Below, one piece after another: positions 12,443 through 24,924 of a DNA stretch of 60,717 nt. The stretch lies in the NCBI RefSeq assembly GCF_009766095.1, contig NZ_LMUD01000016.1, forward strand, positions 408,303 through 469,019. Reading direction: 5' to 3'. A program made the position numbers and the translations under genes. Below the pieces are notes generated by a model. The model had not been told where the DNA came from. It worked only from the letters and a program-made list of their open reading frames with translations, and did not search any database. The DNA comes from Granulicella sp. S190 (GTDB lineage: Bacteria > Acidobacteriota > Terriglobia > Terriglobales > Acidobacteriaceae). Each line of letters starts with the position of its first letter. Within the stretch, counting starts at the first letter, position 1.

Positions 12443-12639
12443 TCGATACCGCTCCACTCCAGGCACGGTTCTTCTGAATGAGGCTCACGCTCAACATTCA
12501 CGAAGGACCGGCCAAGGGGAAGAGCAACAAAGAGAAGCAGGCGACGGACCTAACCACCCACCGCCCAGCAGATGTAAAGCAGCAGTAACCAGCAGCAAGG
12601 CGCAAAAAACGCCAGACACTGCACACGGAGACGCCAAAT

Positions 12640-16830
<4,191 letters not shown>

Positions 16831-16890
16831 GTACTTCGTACCGTTCTCGAACGCTTCGCGTGAAACCTTAAACTACAGCTACAAGAAATG

Positions 16891-16920
16891 GGCGGACTCG
16901 AGAGAGTCCGCCTTTTCTTC
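16891..16920 (+). terminator. Intrinsic terminator of the rpoBC operon
   Basis: A perfect 8-bp stem GGCGGACT/AGTCCGCC with a 6-nt loop is followed by TTTTCTTCTTT, 60 nt after the rpoC stop. Confidence 0.88.
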
Positions 16921-16921
16921 T

Positions 16922-16950
16922 TTGACGCTAAGTAGACCGTCCGCTAGTCT
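16922..16950 (+). promoter_or_regulatory. Possible promoter for the secreted protease gene
   Basis: TTGACG and TAGTCT are separated by 17 bp (5/6 and 3/6 matches), placing the transcript start about 15 nt before the ATG at 16972, with GAGG as ribosome site in between. Confidence 0.35.
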
Positions 16951-16971
16951 CTGCATATGAGGTAATGTCGA

Positions 16972-17856
16972 ATGCATCAAAAGCAGTACAGTGACTGTCC
17001 CAAACTTCTTCAAATCATTATTCTGCTTTTGGTGTTTTGTGTCGCCGCAACAGCACAGCAAGCTACTGATAAAGTGCCGCCATCCCCGGCTACCACTCAG
17101 CCCGTCCCAACAACCCACATCGATCCACTTAGTGTTCAGTCTCTACTGGTGCAAATCTATTCGAGGGGCGAGTCTTTGGGCTCTGGGACAGGGTTTGTGG
17201 TGAAGAAAAACGAAAAGGCTTACTTAGTCACAAATTGGCATGTAGTGAGTGCTCGTCGTCCCGATACGGGAGCTGCAATGGATCCCCAAGGAAGGTACCC
17301 TGATGAAATTCAGATTTTGCAAAATGTTAAAGGTCATCTTGGTACCTGGACTTATAAGTCAGAAAAACTAGTGAATGAGAAAAACGAAGCTCTCTGGATT
17401 GAACATCCACTAGGGAAAGCAGTGGATGTCGTTTTTGTCCCATTGTCCAACCTTTCGGATGTTGACCTGTACCCAGTAAATTTGGAACTTAGGAAAATTC
17501 CAATTAGGCTAGCTCCAGCTGGCAATGTATCCATAATCGGATTTCCATTCGGACATAGCCAAACTGCTGGTCTGCCAATCTGGAAAACTGGAACCATCGC
17601 GAGTGATCCAGACATTGACTATGACAAATCGCCGCAAATACTAGTGGACTGTACAGGTCGTCCAGGCATGTCTGGATCCCCTGTTTACGCTCGAAGGAGT
17701 GGCATGTATCAGGACGAAAACACCGGGGTCAACATGGTCAGCGGACAAACGGATCGATTTATTGGGATATACGCCGGTTCAATCGATCAGACAAGCGAGA
17801 TAGGGCGAGTCTGGAAGGCCTCAGCAATCATGACTATTTATGATGCTCTGCCTTAG
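16972..17856 (+). CDS. Secreted trypsin-like serine protease
   Basis: A 294-residue protein with an N-terminal signal peptide (hydrophobic about 12-27, cleavage near ATAQ), then a Pro/Thr-rich linker and a trypsin-fold (S1/trypsin_2-like) domain. The catalytic triad is recognisable as H90 (LVTNWHVV), D152 (KAVDVVFV) and S234 (GMSGSPV), so it is probably an active protease in the periplasm or outside. No PDZ domain follows, unlike DegP/HtrA. Base composition and codon use are visibly more AT-rich than rpoC beside it, suggesting a transferred gene. It is an isolated transcription unit between the rpoC terminator and a repeat-rich gap. Confidence 0.82.
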   Translation: MHQKQYSDCPKLLQIIILLLVFCVAATAQQATDKVPPSPATTQPVPTTHIDPLSVQSLLVQIYSRGESLGSGTGFVVKKNEKAYLVTNWHVVSARRPDTGAAMDPQGRYPDEIQILQNVKGHLGTWTYKSEKLVNEKNEALWIEHPLGKAVDVVFVPLSNLSDVDLYPVNLELRKIPIRLAPAGNVSIIGFPFGHSQTAGLPIWKTGTIASDPDIDYDKSPQILVDCTGRPGMSGSPVYARRSGMYQDENTGVNMVSGQTDRFIGIYAGSIDQTSEIGRVWKASAIMTIYDALP

Positions 17857-17865
17857 TCTGTCGGG

Positions 17866-18018
17866 CGGGCGGGTGGCCCATACATAAAACTTATCAACAC
17901 ATTGGGTGCCCACTCATGAGGTCTTATCGGCGGGTGGCCCACCCTAAGTTTTACTGTTTCAACAACCACAAATGATCGGGTGCCCCATCCTTCGCGCACT
18001 TTGCGAAAGGTGGGATGT
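17866..18018. repeat. Cluster of GGGTGsCCCA repeat fragments
   Basis: Four related motifs occur close together: CGGGTGGCCCAT (about 17870), GGGTGCCCAC (about 17904), CGGGTGGCCCACCC (about 17930) and CGGGTGCCCCATCC (about 17978). The last starts a hairpin, with CATCCTTCGC pairing to GCGAAAGGTGGGATG up to 18016. These are palindromic REP-like elements scattered in non-coding DNA; related copies occur at 18262 and, decayed, at 21212. Confidence 0.6.
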
Positions 18019-18053
18019 AGATCGTCCGAACCAGAGCGTATAGGGTCGCCCGC

Positions 18054-18247
18054 GCTTTCCCAAAACGGGAAAGCCCAAAAATAAATCTAAAAAAGTGGCG
18101 TATTTTTCGTAGCCGATTTGAGGTCGTTTTCTGGCCATCTTTCACCAGCATTCCACTACGATCTCACCATCAAAAAACCACGTTCTGCACCTCGTTTTTC
18201 GCGAAACCCCCTGCAAAACACAAACTCCACCACGCCAGAAAAAAAGG
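18054..18247 (+). repeat. CACCAC-rich ~170-bp dispersed element, copy A
   Basis: A perfect hairpin GCTTTCCC-AAAAC-GGGAAAGC (18054-18074) precedes the element at 18077-18247. The element opens with AAAATAAATCTAAAAAAG, then TGGCGTATTTTT, continues through TCACCATCAAAAAACCACG and ends CCACCACGCCAGAAAAAA. Copies B (24956-25125) and C (56719-56888) align along their whole length and are 170 bp each. It is G-poor on this strand. The function is unknown; overlapping reading frames shift between copies, so it is not obviously a protein gene. Confidence 0.7.
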
Positions 18248-18261
18248 GAAAACTTACTCGC

Positions 18262-18301
18262 CGGGTGGCTCATATCTCGACTTTGAGATGTGGGCCACCC
18301 G
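18262..18301. repeat. Palindromic repeat hairpin (GGGTGG...CCACCC)
   Basis: A 17-bp stem with two G-T pairs, from CGGGTGGCTCATATCTC to GAGATGTGGGCCACCCG, has a 6-nt loop. It lies 47 bp from the 3' end of the DUF417 gene and, read on the minus strand, is followed after about 18 bases by a T-rich run, so it may also terminate that gene. Confidence 0.65.
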
Positions 18302-18347
18302 AACCCTCCCCGCTCAGCGCCAGGCCCTCACATCACCAGAACCACGA

Positions 18348-18884
18348 TCATCTTTGATTCTCAGCCATGATCGCTTTTCGGCCATAGTAGCTGATCAGAT
18401 AGAACGCAACTCCGAAAGAGATAATGTCCTTGAAGAGAAACAGTCCGAGATTGTTCATGTAGTGGATGCCGTTCACCACGACGGTGTCATCCGGAGTCGT
18501 GATCAACATAGTGCTTGTGGTGAAAAACATGCCGACGAGAATGATCCCGCCCACAATGCCTGCTTTCGGTTTGAAGTAGCCAATGATCAGCAGAATTGCT
18601 GCTGTCCATTCCGTGAGCCCGATCATATCCCCCAGACGATATGGTCCAAGGGCCTTCAACTGCAAGCTGGTCAGTGGGCTGTTACTTTCCAGCGGAACGA
18701 TGCCCTCTGCACCGGGTACTGTCATCTTGAATTTCCCCGCCCACAGCAACATCACGATCATTCCAATGCTGCAAATAAGGAAAGGAATATTTCGATCTGC
18801 GACGAACGCCGCGATCTTCGTTAGCACACTCTTCGCCTGCATTTCGTTACCGCCGCGTGTCCCGACGGATGTGGTTTCAGCCAT
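18348..18884 (-). CDS. YkgB/DUF417 family inner-membrane protein
   Basis: A 178-residue protein with about four transmembrane segments. The segment LLWAGKFKMTVPGAEGIVPL and the following ESNSPL are typical of the YkgB (DUF417) family, whose E. coli member RclC belongs to a reactive-chlorine response operon; no RclA/RclB relatives are present here, so the same role cannot be assumed. The ATG at 18884 has AAGGAGT 7-8 nt upstream. It is a single-gene unit. Confidence 0.85.
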   Translation of the reverse strand: MAETTSVGTRGGNEMQAKSVLTKIAAFVADRNIPFLICSIGMIVMLLWAGKFKMTVPGAEGIVPLESNSPLTSLQLKALGPYRLGDMIGLTEWTAAILLIIGYFKPKAGIVGGIILVGMFFTTSTMLITTPDDTVVVNGIHYMNNLGLFLFKDIISFGVAFYLISYYGRKAIMAENQR

Positions 18885-19103
18885 AAAAAGACTCCTTCAT
18901 GTAATGTCATCATCGAGCAGATGACCCTATCTAAAAGTCTTGATATATCTGGCCTTATATCTAGATTTTTGAAGCGCCACTCACGCTTACGCGCAAACTG
19001 ATTTTATAAGTAGAACCTGAATCTTCGCCAGCCCGCTCTGCGTATCAAGCGATTCGCGAGCCACCGGTCGCGAGTGTTCGCGCAGTTCCCGGAGCAGCTC
19101 CAG

Positions 19104-19691
19104 CTATGAAGCTCTACGAGCAGCCCGCATGCGGCTGAAACCAAATTGCATGAGACCGGTGAGGCCAGTACCGAGCAGGACAAGGGTTGAGGGCTCAGGC
19201 GTGGTCGCATCTCCCGTCACCACGAAGTCGAGCGAGGTAATTCCCTCCACCGTCGCAAAGGGGTCCCCGCCGCCGATACCATCGTAAACGCCGCTAACCT
19301 GGTTGCAGGTCATAGTTGTAAAGGTAGGCACCGCCCCGGTGCCAGCGACAGGAGGAATGTCCTGGCAAGTACCGTCGATCTCGAAAACGTACTGAAAATT
19401 TGGTCCAAAGTTAGTGAACGCGAGCGAGCCGCCAAAGAAATCTACTGTGTCGAAGCTGCTTCCCCCATCTGGAAACTCGGGCGCCTGCACTAAGGGATAC
19501 AGGAAATCGCTGTAGTAATACGGTTCGGGATAGAAGAACAACTGCGCGGGATCGAACGAGAAGGTGGTCGAGCCTGTGTCGTCATCATTATGGTAGACGT
19601 AGTTGACGGTAACCGTCACGAGAGAATCGGCTCGGGCCGCAAGGCAACTGCCAAAGATCAATAGACACAGAAGACAAAGGGAACGACGCAT
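19104..19691 (-). CDS. PEP-CTERM sorting domain protein
   Basis: A 195-residue secreted protein with a signal peptide (cleavage near ARA-DS) and a C-terminal PEP-CTERM signal: the motif TPEPSTLVLLGTGLTGL, a hydrophobic helix and a basic tail RMRAARRAS. Such proteins are processed by an exosortase and usually end up on the surface or in exopolysaccharide. The body is Asp/Phe/Tyr/Gly-rich with two cysteines and is not recognised otherwise. A strong ribosome site (TTAGGAGG) precedes the ATG. A perfect inverted repeat GTCTAC-A-GTAGAC (19723-19735) and a degenerate -24/-12-like motif lie upstream. No exosortase gene is in the window. Confidence 0.88.
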   Translation of the reverse strand: MRRSLCLLCLLIFGSCLAARADSLVTVTVNYVYHNDDDTGSTTFSFDPAQLFFYPEPYYYSDFLYPLVQAPEFPDGGSSFDTVDFFGGSLAFTNFGPNFQYVFEIDGTCQDIPPVAGTGAVPTFTTMTCNQVSGVYDGIGGGDPFATVEGITSLDFVVTGDATTPEPSTLVLLGTGLTGLMQFGFSRMRAARRAS

Positions 19692-19991
19692 GAACGCCTC
19701 CTAAATTCCTCTTCTAGGGCACGTCTACAGTAGACCGAAACGACCCCTGGGTCAATCTATGAGTTCAGGATACCGAACCAAGTGCCACCGTCATAACAAC
19801 CAAAAGTATGGGAGTGCTCCAGCCCGGAATAGGTTATGGCGAAAGTGCACTCCGCGAAAACACAAAGCGCAGACTCGCAAGAGTCCTCTCTTTGGCTGGC
19901 TTCGACAAACACTCAAACTCCAGATATAAGTCAGTGTGTGTCGGTCGTATAAGGATTTGCAGTACTCGCCCTCCTGCACCGGGCGATCATC
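19692..19991. other. Intergenic region upstream of PEP-CTERM gene
   Basis: These 300 bp separate divergent genes. The minus strand side holds two inverted repeats, GTCTAC-A-GTAGAC (19723-19735) and GACCC-AG-GGGTC on the minus strand (about 19743-19754), either of which could be an operator. TTGACC (minus) overlaps the second but has no good -10. Nothing else was recognised. Confidence 0.35.
19771..19787 (-). promoter_or_regulatory. Weak sigma-54-like motif upstream of PEP-CTERM gene
   Basis: On the minus strand TGGCAC-N5-TCGGT has a perfect -24 half but GG instead of GC at -12, and it lies about 80 nt before the start. Much weaker than the motifs upstream of the other three PEP-CTERM genes. 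Confidence 0.2.
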
Positions 19992-21188
19992 TTGAACCAC
20001 GCAAAAGGCAGGCCTCCGAGAGTGAGAAAACAATCCGCCTTACTTGTCTCCCAGCTTTGTTTGTTTTGCCTCGGTTGCTTACCTCATTCAATCCAGACAA
20101 CATCGAAGTATTCTCTCGAAAAGACCTCTGAATACGCTCTGCTTGTGCCTTCCATCGTTCCTGTGAAAACAGGGGAAGACTTTCAAACCACTCGAATTGT
20201 CTTATCAGGCAACGACAAACCGCGAGCCTCCGCTACGAAACAGTGTTCGATTCAGGGTCCGGTCTTCTCTCTCAGCCCGGATGCCGCATCAACCTCAGAC
20301 CGCTGGCTAATCACGAGCCCCAGCATCCAGGGCTGGCAAAAGCGCGGCGGCGACATCGACGTAACTGCAGAGTGGAACAGCTTCACATCTGCCTTGCTGG
20401 GCCGAAAAGAACTAGGTTGTTTTCCCAAAGAAGTCAGCCTGTCCTCGATCACCAACGCGATCATTGAACACATTCCGCTCCCGGCAAACGAGTCTCTTCT
20501 CTTCTTCTACTCGTTCAACGGCAGCAGCGGCTTTGCAGATCTTTCACCAGGCATGCAGATTAAAATCGAGCAGATCTCCATAGAAAGCCGCAACGGCAAA
20601 GCTACCGGCGGCAAGCCAATCTCATTAGAAGCTCAATACGAAGTTGTCCCCTCCTCTGCATCAGGAGTTTCTCTTCAACCTTCGAAGGCTTCCAGGCGAC
20701 CTTCGACCAGATCATCCGGCCAGGAAGAAAGTTTTTTCAATCTCTCTTCTCGCTTTCAAGCCACTCCGCTGCTTCGGCTCTTCCTTGAGACAGCGAAGGA
20801 CGGCAACACCAAGCAACCTGCTCTCATCGGTGCGAGCAACATGGCCGATATCGAGTCCGCGACCAAGCTGATAGAGCAGAGCAACACCGGCAATTGTCCT
20901 GCTTCGCTCACAAACGTCGTCTGTACTCCCTTTGCCCAGGGCACTGGCGTGAGCTTGCTCTTTCCAATCTGGGTTAATGGAAAATTGTCTTATCGCCCGA
21001 TCGGGACAACGTTGGAGTATATGATCGCTATTCTCCAGGCGAACAAAAAAAGCCGTGCAATCGAAACCATCTCACTGAAACGTCCTCTCGCAACGGGTGG
21101 TTATGCTGAGGTTGTCTTTCCAAGAACGATGGAAGATGCAGGTCAGATACTTTTACTCAGTGGAGATCGCCTGACTTGGGACCACTAG
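19992..21188 (+). CDS. Secreted protein of unknown function
   Basis: I do not recognise this 398-residue protein. It begins with a basic stretch and a hydrophobic segment ending CLFCLGC, so it is either a Sec-exported protein or a lipoprotein with a poor lipobox. The reading starts at a TTG; an in-frame GTG at 20022 (MRKQSALLVSQLCLF) would give a neater signal peptide. The mature part has Ser/Thr-rich linkers, four or five cysteines and an SLLFFYSFNGSSGF segment, suggesting beta structure. Neither start has a strong ribosome site. It is followed by the pentapeptide-repeat gene with 92 bp between. Confidence 0.6.
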   Translation: MNHAKGRPPRVRKQSALLVSQLCLFCLGCLPHSIQTTSKYSLEKTSEYALLVPSIVPVKTGEDFQTTRIVLSGNDKPRASATKQCSIQGPVFSLSPDAASTSDRWLITSPSIQGWQKRGGDIDVTAEWNSFTSALLGRKELGCFPKEVSLSSITNAIIEHIPLPANESLLFFYSFNGSSGFADLSPGMQIKIEQISIESRNGKATGGKPISLEAQYEVVPSSASGVSLQPSKASRRPSTRSSGQEESFFNLSSRFQATPLLRLFLETAKDGNTKQPALIGASNMADIESATKLIEQSNTGNCPASLTNVVCTPFAQGTGVSLLFPIWVNGKLSYRPIGTTLEYMIAILQANKKSRAIETISLKRPLATGGYAEVVFPRTMEDAGQILLLSGDRLTWDH

Positions 21189-21211
21189 CTCACGACACAA
21201 GGGATTAGTGC

Positions 21212-21250
21212 GGTGCCGTATCTCGATTGTGAGACGTACGTCGAGCACGT
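21212..21250. repeat. Decayed copy of the palindromic repeat
   Basis: GGTGCCGTATCTCGATTGT followed by GAGACGTACG and CGAGCAC resembles the 18262 element: the same TATCTCGA-TT-GAGA core, with partly decayed outer arms. Confidence 0.35.
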
Positions 21251-21280
21251 CACAGGCGAAGAACCTTATATCCTTGAGTC

Positions 21281-21934
21281 ATGGCGACGAAGACCAAAGG
21301 CCGCATCGCTCCGCAGATAGACGAGGAGTTTCTCACGGAGACCTTCGCCGAACAGCTCGCCTCAGGCCAGGTGAGCGATGCGTCTTCCTCCAACACGATC
21401 TTGCCGCAGCTCGTCAGCCCACGCGGCCAGCCTGCGCGTATCAATCGGTGCGTATGGAAATCCATCACGCTCGCCGACCCTAACGCCCAGGGCCTGCAAC
21501 TTCAAGACGCCCACATCGAAGACTCCGACCTCGCAAACATTAGCCTGAATGGCAGCTTGCTGGAGCGCGTAGAGATCCTTACAACCCGCCTCACTGGCGC
21601 AATCTGTGTGGAGGCTCAACTCAAGAGCGTCCTCTTTCGAGAGTGCAAGCTCGACTTCGCGCTCCTGCGTATGGCTCGTCTACAGCAGTGCGTCTTCGAG
21701 AGATGCAATCTCACCGACGCCGACTTCTACGGTGCCGATCTCTCAGGCACAATCTTTCGCGACTGCGATCTCAGTCGTGCCGACCTCTCCCAGTCAAAGC
21801 TCTTCCGCGCCGACATACGCGGCTGCCGGCTTGACGGAGTTCGTGGAACTCCCATCACCACCGACGGTCTCCTCATTAGCCCGGATCAAGCCGCGCTACT
21901 TATAACGCTCTTCGGCATTCGCGTCGAATGGTAA
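21281..21934 (+). CDS. Pentapeptide repeat protein
   Basis: A 217-residue protein whose residues about 60-190 follow the A(D/N)LXX periodicity of the pentapeptide-repeat beta-helix, e.g. LTDADFYGADLSGTIFRDC then DLSRADLSQSKLFRADIRG. There is no signal peptide, so it is probably cytosolic. The family is structural, and functions range from DNA mimicry (quinolone resistance) to scaffolding; no specific role can be assigned. The N-terminal 55 residues are not repeats and may be a separate module. The start at 21281 is the only ATG near the beginning. Confidence 0.82.
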   Translation: MATKTKGRIAPQIDEEFLTETFAEQLASGQVSDASSSNTILPQLVSPRGQPARINRCVWKSITLADPNAQGLQLQDAHIEDSDLANISLNGSLLERVEILTTRLTGAICVEAQLKSVLFRECKLDFALLRMARLQQCVFERCNLTDADFYGADLSGTIFRDCDLSRADLSQSKLFRADIRGCRLDGVRGTPITTDGLLISPDQAALLITLFGIRVEW

Positions 21935-22039
21935 TCGGTTTCTCTGTTTCATTCACGCCTCTGGCTACAGAATGTCGAAGACCAGCTCAACTGCTGCCCT
22001 GAGTGTGATTCGCCAGATCACATCTACAATCCAACTGTT

Positions 22040-22068
22040 TTGGATGGACGATTAGAGTCGCATATAAT
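22040..22068 (+). promoter_or_regulatory. Promoter of the beta-barrel gene
   Basis: TTGGAT and a perfect TATAAT are separated by 17 bp. The transcript would start at about 22075, exactly at an in-frame ATG, which argues that translation begins at the next ATG (22117). Confidence 0.5.
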
Positions 22069-22116
22069 CGACAGATGATATCTGATCTTTCACAAGCCTT
22101 TCCCTCAGAGACTCAA

Positions 22117-23136
22117 ATGCTTAGGTGGCCAGCCTTATTGCTTTGCACTCTTGTCCTAACGTTTTCTACTCCGCTGCACGCTCAGCAGGACGCAGTAACC
22201 ACTTCAAGCTCCGAGGCTCCGGCAGCCGCCGCTGCCTTGCCTGAATCTGTAACTGTCTCCAGCACAGAGAACATCCAGCCTGCTGAGGCAAACCAGGCAA
22301 GCACCTCCAGCAATCAGCAGCAGTCTGCACAGCCGGCCCCTCCAACCACCTTCATCGGTCGCTGGCAGGCAAGAGCTACTAAAACTCAGAACGAGCAGCC
22401 TCACTGGATAACTCCGCTCGTCACCGTCACGCCACGGCTCGAGCAGGAGTTTCGTACTGACTTTGTGCATCAATACAACCCAAGCGGCTTCGCTGTCTGG
22501 AACTACGGCAACAGCAAAGGTCTGGAGCTGATTCCCGAGAAGCACACCGAACTCATCTTCAATCTGCCGCCCTTCTTCAACCGCACCAACGGCGAGTCCG
22601 ATGGCTTCGGAGACTTCTCCTTCCTTGCGAAGGAGCGACTCTACTCCAGGAATGAAGAGAACGGAAATGCAATCGTGACCGTCTTCCTGGCCGCAACGAT
22701 TCCGACTGGGAAGAACGACAACGGAAGCTGCTGCGCAGTCATCACACCGACGCTGGCAGTCGGCAAAGGGTTTGGTCAACTCGCGCTGACCTCAACTGCG
22801 GGAGGTTCGCTGCCGGTGACAAACTCTCAGGGGCTCGGCCACTCGATCGTCTGGAACAATGTGGCTCAGTATAAGTTGGCAAAGACCGGCGTCGCACGGC
22901 TCTTCTGGCCCGAGGTGGAATCCAACACTACCTTCTTCAAAGGCGGCGCGAATGATGGAAAGACAACCACCTTTATTACGCCGGGCGCCATCATTGGAAG
23001 AATTCCTCTCTCTCACGACACCACCGGAAAGCCCGGCCGTCTCGGACTAACCTTCGGAGCCGGAGAACAGATTGCAGTCACGAGCTTTCACACTGCTAAT
23101 CACGCTCTGGTGCTGACCGCGCGTATCCCGTTTTAG
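22117..23136 (+). CDS. Probable outer-membrane beta-barrel protein
   Basis: The preferred start (22117) gives 339 residues: a signal peptide (MLRWPALLLCTLVLTF, cleavage near LHAQQ), an Ala/Ser/Gln-rich linker, and a C-terminal region of amphipathic strands ending in ARIPF, a terminal Phe as in BAM substrates. The pattern SDGFGDFSFLAKERL and FLAATIPTGKND resembles the MetA-pathway-of-phenol-degradation/transporter-like barrel families, but I cannot assign a substrate. A longer reading from 22075 adds 14 residues but starts at the predicted transcript +1. A strong terminator follows at 23163. Confidence 0.68.
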   Translation: MLRWPALLLCTLVLTFSTPLHAQQDAVTTSSSEAPAAAAALPESVTVSSTENIQPAEANQASTSSNQQQSAQPAPPTTFIGRWQARATKTQNEQPHWITPLVTVTPRLEQEFRTDFVHQYNPSGFAVWNYGNSKGLELIPEKHTELIFNLPPFFNRTNGESDGFGDFSFLAKERLYSRNEENGNAIVTVFLAATIPTGKNDNGSCCAVITPTLAVGKGFGQLALTSTAGGSLPVTNSQGLGHSIVWNNVAQYKLAKTGVARLFWPEVESNTTFFKGGANDGKTTTFITPGAIIGRIPLSHDTTGKPGRLGLTFGAGEQIAVTSFHTANHALVLTARIPF

Positions 23137-23162
23137 TCGAAGTCATCAAAGATGTTCTTCGC

Positions 23163-23198
23163 CCGCCACTCCGAAAGCCAGGAGTGGCGGTTCTTTTT
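23163..23198 (+). terminator. Intrinsic terminator after the beta-barrel gene
   Basis: A perfect 10-bp stem CCGCCACTCC/GGAGTGGCGG with an 8-nt loop is followed by TTCTTTTT. Confidence 0.85.
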
Positions 23199-23238
23199 GC
23201 GCATGCCACTTATCACCCTAAGGATCGCAGACCACGAA

Positions 23239-24681
23239 CTACGCAGCGGTGTTCGCAACCTCTGTCACCGCAGTCGTCGCGCGAATCCGCATCGGTTGCC
23301 GCTTCCAGTACGTCAACGATCGCCACACCCACTCCATCGGACCAAACTCAAAGTACCGCAGCCAGATAGAGCTGAACGTCATATTGAAGATCCACATTCC
23401 CAGTACGGCATAGTAGATCTTGTAGTACTCCACGTAGCCGTACCAGTGCCACGATCCCCATACGAAGATCGTCTTCATCGTGAGACTTGTCAGCAGGTAG
23501 TTTGAGAGCGCCATCTGACCCACTGCAGCAATCCGCGCCAGCAGCCACTTGAAGACTCCAGCCTTCACCAGGATCAGAAGCAGCGCGGCATTTCCCAGCG
23601 CACCCGCAATCCTCCCAATGTCATACGGCGCCTGCAACCACACCAACGTCCGGAACATGTCGAAGTGTCCAGCCCATGCTCTCCACGCTCCTACGCCCGT
23701 TACTGTCCAGCCAACGGATAGACCAATCACCGCAGTCCACGCATACGTCTTCATACTCAACCGGCCCGGTAGAAATCCGTTTTTGAACAGCGCCATGCCC
23801 AGCAGCATCAACCCAACCCAGTCGCCAAACCCAAAGTACGCACCCTTCAGCTCCCCCATCAACACATTTCCCGCTACGTGTCCTTGAGCCTTCCAATATC
23901 CCTGCTGCATGGCGGAAATATCTTCGAACTTTTTCTTGTCAGGGGCCCGCCATCTATCCTGGGTGCTCTGCCACTTCTTCAGATCACTGATCTCGTCTTC
24001 GGTAAGTGTCTGGTGCTGTGCCAGCCGTGCATTCGCCTTTGCCGCTGCTTGCTTCGCGCTATACGAGCTGCCATACTGGCCGCCCATAATCAGGATGGAG
24101 TTGATCGCCAGGATGATTCCTGCAGTCCACATCAACCTCTTCACGCGAACGTTGCGGAATGGAAACAGAAACAGCAGCGCCGCCGTGCCGTAGTAGAACA
24201 GGATGTCTCCATCCCAGATCAGGTATCCGTGCAGCATCCCGATCAGCACCAGCCACATATTCCGCCGCGTAAAGATGTCCGCTGCCTTGACTCCCGCGCC
24301 CCGAGCCAGCGCCCGCTCCGTCAGCAGAATCACACCCGCTCCAAACAGCAGGGAGAACAGTGCCCGCATCTTGCCCTCGGCGAAGATCCAGCGCAGAAAC
24401 CAGACCGCGGTGTTGATCTTCCAGTGCGGCCCATCGAACACCGGCTTCACCGTACTCAGCGGATAGAGGTAGTTCCTGTATCCGTAGGCAAAGTCACAGA
24501 TGTTCATGATCAGGATGCCCATCAGCGAGAAGCCCCGCAGCACATCCATGCTGCTGATACGCTCCCCGCGAGCCACCGGTCTCGTCGCGCTTAGCTCTGC
24601 ATGAGCGGGCCCGGCCAGTTCTTCGGCAGCCCCAGGTGCAATCACGCCCTCATCGAGACCCACTCCAGCCACACTCGCCAT
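23239..24681 (-). CDS. DUF418 domain membrane protein
   Basis: A 480-residue polytopic inner-membrane protein. It opens with the family hallmark ERISSMDVLRGFSLMGILIMNI, then multiple hydrophobic segments with the FSLLFGAG and GYLIWDGDILFYYG motifs and the C-terminal DUF418 domain (LSNYLLTSL, then GPMEWVWRSLTYWK). DUF418 proteins are related to membrane acyltransferase-like folds; the reaction is unknown. I chose the ATG at 24681 because GGAGG lies 4-5 nt upstream; an upstream reading to 24777 adds 32 non-conserved residues. It is a single-gene unit convergent with the beta-barrel gene. Confidence 0.88.
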   Translation of the reverse strand: MASVAGVGLDEGVIAPGAAEELAGPAHAELSATRPVARGERISSMDVLRGFSLMGILIMNICDFAYGYRNYLYPLSTVKPVFDGPHWKINTAVWFLRWIFAEGKMRALFSLLFGAGVILLTERALARGAGVKAADIFTRRNMWLVLIGMLHGYLIWDGDILFYYGTAALLFLFPFRNVRVKRLMWTAGIILAINSILIMGGQYGSSYSAKQAAAKANARLAQHQTLTEDEISDLKKWQSTQDRWRAPDKKKFEDISAMQQGYWKAQGHVAGNVLMGELKGAYFGFGDWVGLMLLGMALFKNGFLPGRLSMKTYAWTAVIGLSVGWTVTGVGAWRAWAGHFDMFRTLVWLQAPYDIGRIAGALGNAALLLILVKAGVFKWLLARIAAVGQMALSNYLLTSLTMKTIFVWGSWHWYGYVEYYKIYYAVLGMWIFNMTFSSIWLRYFEFGPMEWVWRSLTYWKRQPMRIRATTAVTEVANTAA

Positions 24682-24924
24682 GAAACCTCCAGGAGCACCC
24701 GCAAGTCCATCTAGCCCATGTCGTACGCGGTCGTTCACACGATTTTCACCGAAGTATCCCACCCGAACCCTCTGCAATCAAGCGAAATCGTGCCATCTCC
24801 CGCGAACGAACATGCTTCGCTGCGCGCCGTGGGTTCTCCGCGCGCGATATTCTCTCTAGCCGGCAGGTGACTTTCTATCAGAGGGAATAGCCGTCGAAAT
24901 CGCTCAACATCAGCAAGAGCCCTT

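Noticed and set aside
19771..19787. Sigma-54 promoter for the PEP-CTERM gene at 19104
   Set aside because: The -12 half lacks GC and the distance to the start is about 80 nt; kept only as a low-confidence entry.
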